Below are positions 48,901 to 60,900 of a stretch of DNA of 64,000 bases, one piece after another (positions within the stretch are counted from its first letter, which is position 1; each line of letters starts with the position of its first letter). Both the position numbers and the translations under genes were made by a program. The notes under the pieces were generated by a model. That model was not told the origin of the DNA. It saw only the letters and a program-made list of their open reading frames with translations, and searched no databases. Source of the DNA: Lutraria lutraria (Eukaryota > Mollusca > Bivalvia > Venerida > Mactridae). Location of the stretch: the NCBI GenBank assembly GCA_964023205.1, contig OZ026844.1, forward strand, positions 30,427,326 through 30,491,325, read 5' to 3'.

Positions 48901-51900
48901 AAATGTCAAACAGAAAAATACATTATGTAGCAATGCTATCAAAAATACCATAAATTACTAATCAATTATCAAAGCAGATTTTCACCCAAGGAAGCAACTT
49001 AATTGATATGTGAATAGAACAGCTCATACTTGAACTAGAAATAAATAAATGTAGCCAGAGGACACGAATGCCTCCTCCCCCCTGAGAGTTAAGTCAAAAA
49101 GGGGCCATAACTCCTGTGAAAATGTTTGGATTTTAATTGAAATCAAATTCGACCGGTAAAATATGAAACAAATCCATGAAATATTTCTCGAGTTATCGCT
49201 AGGATACAAAAATTTGAACAGACAAACAAGGGCAACAATTTATGCCTTTCCGCCATTTTGAATGGCAGGGGCATAATAAAAATATAACTTTTTACACTAT
49301 TCCCTCAGCCTAGTAACTGTTACTATGGTAATAATGGCAATATCTGGCTATGAAGATTACATTGGATTTAGTCACCAACCAATAAACCATCTTACATTAT
49401 TAAGAAACAGAGGAATGCCTTCATCAGGCAAAGTAAATTCTTCTTCAAACTTAACCATCTCTTCTGTAGTAAAATCTTCAGTCAGCTTCATGGTTTCAAT
49501 GAATGCTGGACTGATGATCCAAAATAAAGATATAATTTGTAATTTAGTAAATAACAGTCAAATCTGTGTTAGCGGCCACCTCTGAATAAAGCCACCCTCT
49601 GAATAAAGCCACCCACTGAATAAAGGCACCCTCTGAATAAAGTCACCCTCTGAATAAAGCCACCCTCTGAATAAAGTCACCCTCTGAATAAAGTCACCCT
49701 CTGAATAAAGTCACCCTCTGAATAAAGCCACCCTCTGAATAAAGCCACCCACTGAATAAAGGCCACCCTCTGAATAAAGGCCATACTATAAAAAACATTG
49801 ATTATTCAGAACAAATTGACTTCTAAACAAAAAGGCCAACTGCTGATAAAGGCCACATTTTGTCTTTCCCAAGGGTGGCCTTTGTTCACAGGTTTGACTG
49901 TATTTAATGACATACATATATTTCATAGTCAATAAACTTACTTATAAATTCAATAATACAATGTAAAGACTGTTGTTTTTGATGATACGTAATATTCCTT
50001 TAAAGAGAAAAATCATTTTAAAGTAACAACACTTTCTGACACAATAAAGAACTGGCAGAGTATTTAACCTTATTATATACCAAGGGTCCAGCATTTTCCA
50101 AATGGTACACAATAAGTTTATCCTTCAATGAATGAGAAGGGATGTATTATTCTGAGTAAAAATTCAAATGACAAAAAACAAAATTGACAGGCCCTCGACT
50201 CGAACCCCCAGGGGAAGCAAAGAAGAGGTTGACTACCTACAACTTGGAGAAGAACACTATTTATATAACTCTGGAACACTAGATGCAGAACTCCAGAGTC
50301 AGGGGATATTGTGGGGCGAGGCTAAGCGACAGGCACAAGATCAAAGAGGGTAGAAGACTGAGGTGAAGGCCCTATGTTCTGAAAGGGATGAAGAGGATTA
50401 AGTATGTAAAGTGAGTAAACAAAACCCGAAGCTAACAAATAAACAGAGTCATTATGACTTAAAGAGGACCAATTGTATAAGATGAGCCAGATTTGAAGCA
50501 TTTGACAAAATAATATTTCTAATACCAAACTGTTACCTGTGAACTAATTCTAATTCTTCAAACTCAGCAAGTCGACACTAAAATATGGAGAAGAATTATT
50601 TTAAATAAAATCAAAACAATTTTAGTTAGCACTACAGCTAGGGAATCATTTACTCCTGGCAAACAGATAGTCACATGCATAATCAAGATACAGGTGTACA
50701 TGTAAAATTCCAATAAAATCAGATCCACTAGGTATGCCTATAACACCACACCCAGTAATACACTCAGTTAACAATTGAATACGATACTTAGGTATGCTAT
50801 TCAAGAGTTAACAATTGAATACGATACTTGGGTATGCTATTCAAAAGCAGATAACAGAAACGATTTAAAAAAAATAAACATACAGTAAAACTGAAAACTG
50901 ACATCAACATTTTCATGGAAGGGTATGTATGGCCTTCCGCAACCGGGAATCGAACCCAGATAGCCGGGATACAAATCCAGTCATTGCTAACAGTTAACAT
51001 CAAAAACATTGGATTGATATGCTACCTTCAACTGTAGACATCTGTCCAGTAGACCTAACTCTCTGTGTTTGTCATAAATCCTGGAAATTCTTGATGGACA
51101 TTCTGGGTGACTGCAAAGAACAGACAAAAATTAGTATTTCTTAACAATACAAACAAGTGGGTACATTTTATCGATTACAAAATGCAATTTTGAACTATTT
51201 GACCTCCGTAAAAAATTGATGGTTAACCCCTCAATAAATGGTAAACTGATAATGTTCAGCACAACCTCTCCAAAGCAACACTCTTAGGGAGTAGAAATTA
51301 TGTTGTTGTTGAGAGGCTGTGGCTCTAGAGCGGTTAAATTAATAGTAAAATTGTGCAGTGGGACAAAATCATGCAGTTATTGATGGGAGGTTGTTGCTCA
51401 CGAGAGGGCTGCTCTGGAGAGGTTGTACTGTACTTAGGTTGAAGTCCAAATATCAGAATGATAATAAGATGGAATGTCTGACCTACTGTGTGCAATAATA
51501 TGTAAAGATAATACAAAACATAATTTATTGATTTAACTGATAATAAATGGTATCTTACCCTGGATAGTTTAATGCTGTATGAGCCTTCATTCCTTTATCA
51601 TAGACCAGACATGTCCTTAAATATATCAATATTTCAGTGTTAAGGTGACATTTAAAAAGTAAACATAATTCATTTATGCATAGTGGCCACAGTAAAAAAA
51701 ATCCTAATAATTTTACCATACCTCACATTTCTACCAAGGCAAATGAACTACATGTATATTGTATTAATTTTTTTATGTCCCCTTATTTTCTATGATACAG
51801 TGATGTAAGGGGAGTGGAATGAGTGTACAATAAGCCTCTGTCTATACAATAGTCAGATATCATCAAAATGTTCTCTGTGATATTTAACCAGCAGATTGTA

Positions 51901-54900
51901 TATTATTTCAGAATTTCAACTGAGTAAAATTTAATACTTATATGTAATAGATAAGGTGTAAAACAAAACTGTTTGTTTTCGTTACCCGACCTACTCCAAT
52001 TTTTCCCCGTGACCCTAGACTTTTTTATTAAGCCCTGAGGAAAGGTACATGCACAGTCTCACTTTTTAACTTTTTTGCAAATTTTCAAGAATAATAAAAC
52101 TAGAAATGTATCACGAGGACACATTTGCCCAGACTGAAAGCTAAGTCAAAAAGGGGCCATAACTCCTGTGAAAATGTTTGGATTTTGACGGAAATCGAAC
52201 TTGACCTGTATTTCATTATCATTCATCTTCATGTAAAATATGAAACCAATCCATGAAATAGTTCTTGAGTTATCGCTCGGAAACAAAAATTTGAACGGAT
52301 GGACAACAAAATTTGAACTGATATACTTTATGCCCTACCACCATTTCAATAGCGGTGGCATAAAAAAAGTTGCCTGCCCAACTTTTTAATGAGCATGTAA
52401 CCAGAAACAAACAAATTGTTTACACCTCACAGATAAACATTGAATACCAATCATTTTGTATTTACTACTCACCTATGTGGAGGTACAGATAGTGACGTCT
52501 CATTGATCAAGTCATCAATTATAGAGTTCCATTTATCTTCAGCTTGTATGTAATCAGCTTCTACCTTGTATGGATAGATGTAAGTCAGGTCATACTCTGC
52601 TGGTTTTGTTTCCTTGCTTTCAAATTTAATACCATCCCTATAGTGAAAAACAATACAATCAGAGAGTTATGCTACCCACTCGCTGAAAACACCATGAAAA
52701 TAAAATTAAATCTAAGTAAATAGCCACCAGTATGTCAAGACCACCGTGTGAACAGAAGCCCACCAGATCTACCAGTATCAATATTACAGTTACAGAACAG
52801 AACTTTATGAAAGACATGTACATAGTCATACAATATAAATAGCATACATTTTTTAACATCAAGTTTAGTAAAAACAAGAAGTGTTAGTGAAACAAGGTGG
52901 CCTTTAATCGGAGGTGGCCACTAACACAGGTTTGACCGTATATCAGATATAATACTTACTTAGGTGGATCACAGTTGACGCCATCGTAATCACAGATATC
53001 TTCTTCATCTAGTCTAGTTTGATAGCACAAACTCTTCCAATACGGTGCTATACATTTGATAGTATTCAAAATACTCTCTGTAATACTAAAGTCATCATAA
53101 TATTGTAACTATGGTTTGTTTTGCATGTTAATCTGTTATCAACTACATGTTTGTCTATATTTGGATGTATTTCCCGTCAAAAAAGTACATGTACATAAAT
53201 CATATATTATACCAGATTATAGTGCGATTTTATTAAACTGTCAAAGCTGAATAATTGCACTGCCCCTGAATACAACTATTTTTAGCTTCGTACTACAGTC
53301 GATAGTTTTCATATATTTTACTGTTAGAGAATGTCCCATTTCACATGTTTATATAATATTTTGTAGAGCATCGTTCGACAACTGGTACGATAAAAATTAT
53401 TGTAAAACTTATAAAAGTAATCAAATCTCATCTAAGCTAAAAAAAAATGCAAGCACTGACCATGAAACACAATACATCTCAATAAATCTTTATAAAAATG
53501 ATTTCTCAATCAAAGTACTGAAATTACTCATAGTTTTTGCACTTACTTCAACTTGCACTGCAACATGGATCCGGAACTAACTTAATACATAGTTCCCACA
53601 TCTACAATATTTACCTCCCTTGGCGGCCATCTTAGTTGGCAAATTCAACAAGCATTGATAGAAGATATTTATATTTTTGTTTTGATAATTCTTAATACAG
53701 AACATTTACATGTGACAACTACATTTTCTTAAACCTGATGTGCTTAGGGTCTTAACAACTTCATTATAAAGTTATTTTTTATAAATTAAGTTGTTTAATA
53801 ACCAATTTTCTGTTTTTTTCTATTAAGCGCATAAGAAATTTGCCAACTAAGATGGCCGCCAAGGGAGGTAAATATTGTAGATATGGGAACTATGTATTGC
53901 ATTGCGGGTGTAGAGAAACATAGTATTTTAGTCAGCATAAAAATTCATGCGCGCCAATGATTGACAGCTATAGAAATTTAACTATCGTTAAGTTTCCACA
54001 AAATTATAAAAGTGATGAAGCAAAGAGAAGATTAGAAGGGATGAAGGTTGTGTCAACACACCTGCATAGTTTTATACAACAGACAAAATATTTACCTGTC
54101 TGAAGGTTCAGCCAAGGGCTTTAACAATGGACAAGGATCCCCTAACAGTGACCTTAAACTCAGAGCAACACCTTCTGACAAAGACTTTATATTGTAACCA
54201 CCCTGAAATAATAATATAGCTAGTTCAGTAGGTAAATTATAACACAAGGGCCAATATGGCCCTATATTGCTCATCTAAGAACAACTACACCCTAAGGTCT
54301 TACATGTTCATTGAAACATGTTTAGGACTAGTGAAGAAATGAAGGCGCTAAAGTGTAAACAAGCTAAAATATAGCAAATTTTCTATGCCTAGGGCCCATA
54401 AATCTTGAAGTCCTAGTCCGATTCCACCCATAATCAATCAATCTTGTCCAAGACCTTAAGGTCATACACATTCACTGTAAATATTATTAGGATTGGTGAA
54501 GAAATGAAGATGCTAGAGTGTAAACAAGCCAAATATAGCAAATTTTCCAAGTCAAGGGCCCATAACTCTTGAAGTCCTATCCTGATTTCATCTATTATCG
54601 ACTTGACCAAGATGTTGTGGCCATATATATTGTGCCCAAGTTCGATGAAGATTTGTTAAGAGCTGTGTATGCTAGAGTGTAAACAAACTTGTGGACGGAA
54701 AACTGACACCAGACATTCATTGATCTAAAAGCTCACCTTATCTATCAGGTGAGCTAAAACCAGATTCGGAGGTACTATGCGAATTTAAGATAGGTGTCTC
54801 ATAAGCCAACTTGGCTGGCCCTTTCAATCGGGGTGACACTATAATAAACAAAACCTATTATCACCCAAACATACCTCAAGAACACAGCATACTCTTCCCT

Positions 54901-57900
54901 CAGCTAGTGAACTAATCATGTGAACAAAATGAGCGTAGGCTGCCGGTGTTACCATCATCTCACCCTGTTAAAAAACAAGCATGTACACAACTTAAATGAT
55001 CGGTCTAACCTAGCACCTCTCTCAAATCTGTTCTTACAATCTAATACAGAACAGAACAGAATAATTCATTCAGCAAGATATGATTTTAAGTGTCATCTAT
55101 TACATCAATGAATAAAAACAATACTACTAATTCTAAATGATAATCTATTAATTCTGATATTCACTGAAAAACTGATACTAGAAATAAACATCTATGCAGA
55201 GGCGGAGTCAAGGGTGGGGGCGGACCCAGCATGTGCCCCCCCCCCCTAAAATAGAAATGAAATATATAATTATGGTCCAGCATACATCCATATGGCTGCA
55301 TAGTTATATGTACGACAGAGGTGAAAGACATGTACAATCAAAATAGAAAATGCCAAGTTAAATACAGTCAATGCAAAGCAAATTATAAATATAAGCATGC
55401 GCTTGAAAGGGTCTTTAAAGTACTTGAAATTCTTATCATATTTCACGATTCAGTGAGTCCAGTATGTGAAAAAAGTGGCATAACTCTGATGCAAGTTTGA
55501 ACTATGAAACTGTGCAAGAAGCTGTAACTCAGCAGTCATTGGGATATCATGCTAAATTCATAAGCAAACAGCTTGGTGGTTAATGAAACACTTGTTTTGA
55601 ACAGTGCAAAACTGCTATCACATTGTAGACACAGAATAAAGGGGGAAAATATCTTAAATAGTTAAGCAAAAAACAAACCAATGTCTCACATGTAAATGTA
55701 GTTACAAAGAACCAAAATGGTTAATTTAAAAGTGAAATCTAAGGTGTTAGGCACATACCTCCCAACAAAATCTAACGAGCTTAGGCCTAATCTTTTTCTA
55801 GTTATTGCCCAGACAAGGTTTGGTTACAGATTGACCGACCAACATGAGCAAAGCAATATACCCCCTTTTCTACGAAAGGGGGCATAATTTAATAAATAAT
55901 CTAACCTTGTAGAAATACCATTTAACTGAATGACTACCATGTTGATAGAAAAATATAATCAGATGAAATCATTACGTTTGAGGGGTTGGAACTCAATCAA
56001 CCCTCATCAAAAATCCCTCTATTACCAGGAGTGCAACGATAAGGACTAGCCTGTATTGCGATATATTGCAATACAGTCAACCCATATTGCAATACGTATT
56101 GCAATACAGTGAAGTAATGAAAAACACTATAAATCTAAAGCCTTTTTAACTCAAGTGTTAGCCCTTTACCACATAGAGATATAACTCTATAAGGCAGTTC
56201 ATTCATATAGTGTAACCAGTAGATGGCTTATCAGTAACAATAGATATACTATCAGTTTTACTCAATGTACCAATCGAGGGCTCAGCGCAACACTGTGGTA
56301 ACTTGTTCTTATTTCAATATGAGTTACGACACTGTTGCATTGAACCCTCGCAATGTAGATTTATTTGAAAACTGCAAATAATCAATAGTTTGTTATTCTG
56401 AGGGATGAATCAGTCTTTGATGGTTCAAAACAACACTAAAAACTGTGCCTGCATTCATTCAATTCAATGGATTATGAGCTCAATTATTAAAGAAAATATT
56501 GCGTTACATGGATGCCATACCAGGGTACATATCAGCCCGATGCTGTATCACAATATACTGGTATATCGTTGCACCACTGTCTTATACAGAGGTAGTGGGA
56601 GTACATGGGATTCATTGATCATCCCTCAAGGTTTGAAATGTCATAATAATGCATTTAAATTTTGAATACTTTTACCTTGACATCTCCAATAGCTGCATCA
56701 TAGCCACTAGACACTATCACCAATTCAGGATCAAACTGTTAGTAAGATTATGTATACATTTATAGTACAAGACAATATCACCATAGAAACGAATATGTGG
56801 TATTTTCATATTTCACTTTTCAGTTTTTAATCATCTGAAACAAAATTTTAACAATTCACTCATACTGGCTTGTGAGAACACAAAATGTATTAAACTGTCA
56901 CTCTAAACACTAAACATGTCATTTTCAAGCAGTTTAAGTGTTTTTATGACCATCCAAAAACACTGATTTACACAAAGATATACTTTGAATGGTATAATGG
57001 TGTTTTAAAAAAAATTTGTTTGCCGTAACGCTACCTACTCACCAAAAAAAGTCCCAACCCAACTTTTTTTGGCCTCTCAGGTTTTTTAATTTTCATTAAA
57101 AATGGCATTCTGACATGTATTTTGGGTTAAAGATAAACAAAAAATTTTTTTTTTTTAAATTCCTACCTCCTTACCGGCTGAATATTTTCTGTGTCGGGCT
57201 ACAGCAAACAAATGTTTTTTTAAGGATGGCCTTAAGGATATGTTGCAAAATGTTTCCAAATGCTGAACAATTTTGTATCAACTGAAAACTATCTTGTATA
57301 AATTATGAAAATACCACAATATTCAGAAATAGAAACTAAGACAGAAAATGAAGAAGAGTGACTGTATGATAACTATATAGACAGCTATACACTAATAGAA
57401 TACCTCTGGACAACCTATAGTAGCGTCATATCCACACGATACAAAAACCAGTTCAGGGTTGTACTGAAACAATGGAGACATTGATAGTTTGTGGTTAAAA
57501 CATTATTTGCATTAGGAAATAAATCCGTCTTTCATGTTGCCATTTTTCAAATCCAATTTCTCTCAATTTATCAAAAGTTCTCTGAAAACCAGAATTCTTA
57601 GAAAACTGGACATTTAATCCAAACCAGAAGGGGCCCTGTTTTCATGTGTTTAACTGTACACCCTATAATAAAATGAGCAGTTAAAAAACATAACTGTTGC
57701 TATTTCATTTAAAAGCATTGGGTGTGATTTTCTAGGATTCCTGACTTACTCTTGAAATGATAAATACTGTTCAACAAATAAATTATAGATTTAAAATACA
57801 TACAGAAGTTTAGACCCACCACCATGGTCGAGTGGTTAAGGTCGCTAACTTCAAATCACTGTAACCTTTCACTGACAGAGGGTCATGGGTTCGAGTCCAG

Positions 57901-60900
57901 CAACCGACCATGTCTCTTTATGTAAGAAAGTAGGCAGATGCTTACGGAGGTTGATAGTCTAGTACTGGTTCTTCCCAGGAATGATGGTTAGGTGAACTGT
58001 CTGCCTCATATCACTCTGACTGTTAAAAAGGGGTGTAAAACCCAATGAAACAAACAAACATACAGAAGTATAGGATGTATATATTTAATCAAGAACGATT
58101 TAATGAATTTTAAAAAAACACAACACTACCTCATAGGCAACAGGCATGAGTACCTGCTGTAATACAGCCATATAATCACCGTCTGTCATTCCAGTCTGAA
58201 AATGCATTAAGAAGAGTAAAAGTGACATTAATTTTACATAAAAAAAGGTTTCACAGCCACGTAATATGTTCTTGACTGTTGATGTTAAAGCACAAGACAA
58301 AAGTTTGTTGGTTTCATAGGCCACTGTTTGTTTCCCAAACCCTCAAACCCTGTTTTATGCTAAAACCGATAAAAAAGAAAATCGGGATAAAAGGAAAAAT
58401 CTCCTAAATTGGATTTGTTTCTGCACAATAAGTGCCGTTTGTTAAATTTGGTGTGCTTAACAGTGTTAATTTTAGCAACTTTAACGCATCAATTATATCA
58501 CAGACACCTAGCCAAAAAGGCGAAATTCATGTTTTGGGTGTTTACATACTATCTTAGATCGCAGTTAGACTTGGTATGCTCTAGCTGGACGAAAGTTTAT
58601 ATTTCAGACTGGTTCACAGAAATTGATAAATTACCTTGTTAACTGGAACATTTATATTGTAACCCAGTCCATCACCATCACCAATATAATCATAGTCAGA
58701 TTCTCTTAAGTTAGGCCAGTAAGCTCCATACTCATAGCGATGTACAGAGAAATACAGTACCCTGAAATAACCAAACATACTAGTATATAAATAACACATA
58801 GCTTTGAGGGTAACAGTAAAAATGTCAGCCTGAGGAAGGTACTGTTACTCAAGGCCGAAGGCCGAGGGTAACAGTACTTTCCGAGGGCTGACATTTTTAC
58901 TGTTACCCACAAAGCTATGTGTTATTTATTTTATTACCCCAAACTTTTTTCAAGAAAATGCTTTTAAAAGATTTACTATCACTCATGTGACAATAAAAAA
59001 TACTGTGAAAAATTTACTGTTACCCTGTGACAGTAAAAAAATACTGTTAGAAATTTACTATTACCCTGTGACAGTAAAGAAAATGCTGTTGAAAATTTAC
59101 TATCACCCAGTGACAGTAAAAAAATGTTCAGTCACGTGGTACCATGTATGTAACAGTAAAAATGTTACCCGTTTGCCTATGGGAAATTAACATTACGAAA
59201 AAAGTGAGGGGTAATAATATATACTATACAGTAATGAAAACAATAGCTAATTTTACCATAAAATAAGACTCAATATCAGTCAGTTCATTTCAAAGAATAA
59301 TGCCTAAATGTATCATGAATTGTTATAGAAACACATTTTGTGATAACATTTTAACATTTGTAAAATTCATGCCGTAACAATTATAATTTTTGTTTAATAA
59401 AACTCAACGTAAGTACAGAAAAGTTATTTGCTACCAAGAAAGTGATGCCGACATTCAGCGCCCTCCTTGGTAATCTAATTAAACTATATTTTTACCCCAA
59501 AAATACATTTATTTTATTTGCATTGTGAATTTTCACCAAAAGTTGCCTATTTCGTGCCCCCCCCCCCCCCCTTTTACCAGCACCAAGTGTCTACCCTATT
59601 GCTTAAAAAAACTGATAACAGACCATGCTGCGAAATCAGGATCTATAAATGACGAAAGATTTCAACCAAACAGTTCTAGGTCTCACTGATATATCTTACC
59701 TCGGATCATTATAAAACATTTGTTGTGTAGCTTGACCATGATGGACGTCCCAATCCACTATCAGCACTCTGTAATACACAGGTATATAGGCATTAACTAG
59801 GGTTAAATACATACAATTATTAAAATCATCTAATTAATACTAAAAATAGGTACTTATTACAAAAAATGTCTATGGCTTGGTGTTTGTCAAATATTATTTT
59901 ATTATTGACAATACAGTCAACCCTGTGCTAGGGGCCACCTTCGAATAAAGGCCATCTCTAAATAAAAAACATTATTTCAAAAATTGTTAACAAAATGACC
60001 TACCAATAAAGACCACCTATCAATAAAGGCCACCTGTCAATAAAGACCACCTGTCAATAAAGGTCACCTGTCAATAAAGACCACCTGTCAATAAAGGCCA
60101 CATTTTGTCTTTCCTATGGGTGGCCTTTCTTCACAGGTTTGACTGTATCATATACAGGTAATCTACAAATGAATATACCTTTTCAATCCAAGTGTGTCAA
60201 TTGCATGTTTGGTTGCTATGGCAACATTGTTGAAGAAACAGAATCCACAAAATTCGTCATGCATTGCATGGTGCCCAGGAGGTCTAGAAATGAAAAAAAT
60301 ATATACAACATAACTGATTAGGTTGCCAAGTCATAAAAGTATACATTTCAAAATTGTATTTATAATACCGGTACATGTATGTCAGGGTTTGACAAATACA
60401 CATGTTTGCTCATACACGGTAATTACCAGTAGAAGTCGACTCAGAACAAGTTGGAATTGTCGTAAATAATGTTGAACTAATTAAAATTCTAAGCTGGATG
60501 AGTAGTCTGAAAATAAAATTATCCCGCCCAGAATATGCGTTTTGACCTTTATTCAATTATCTAAAAATACTGCCAGGTAAATTGTGTCAGTAGTTGACAT
60601 AAAATCAAAATTTTCCTACTTTCAAACACTGTATCACATGACAATGAGTTTTTTAAAATTATTTATAAAAGTGAAGCTTTCATGCATTACGGACTTGAAT
60701 TTTTAGACTTTTGTACATGTATTTCTATGTAACAAATTTGTACAATTACTGCTATGATCTATTGTGTGTAAATTGTTCAAAAAGAAAACAAAAAAGCTTA
60801 AGCATTATCACTCTCCCTTTAAAGAAACACACATACCTAGCTAGAACAAATCCATTTCTAACCTGAAACATAAAAATAGGTACCAGTCAACTTAATAATT

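Larger units (their letters stand above)
39260..51615 (-). other. HDAC6: HDAC6 catalytic domain 2 (CD2) exons
   Basis: Begins [20 protein letters not shown] and [15 protein letters not shown]. It carries [62 protein letters not shown] and [13 protein letters not shown]: every catalytic and zinc-binding residue of the tubulin-deacetylase domain. The Leu of GDPL marks the CD2-type substrate pocket. One exon start (48441) uses an AG sixteen nt inside an upstream AG, chosen because only it keeps the frame. Confidence 0.93.

Noticed and set aside
49577..49792. CRISPR-like array of regular repeats
   Set aside because: Units are head-to-tail with no unique spacers, in a eukaryotic intron; it is a minisatellite.
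56676..57463. A third HDAC6 catalytic domain, because three GYDA/GFDA exons exist
   Set aside because: Two of the three are adjacent 60-nt duplicates with no other duplicated domain exons; only two PPGHHA and two DWDVHHG exons are present.
58987..59190. 67-codon ORF with repeated [10 protein letters not shown] pattern
   Set aside because: It follows exactly the 45-bp minisatellite; no ATG-led conserved protein, and it lies antisense in an HDAC6 intron.
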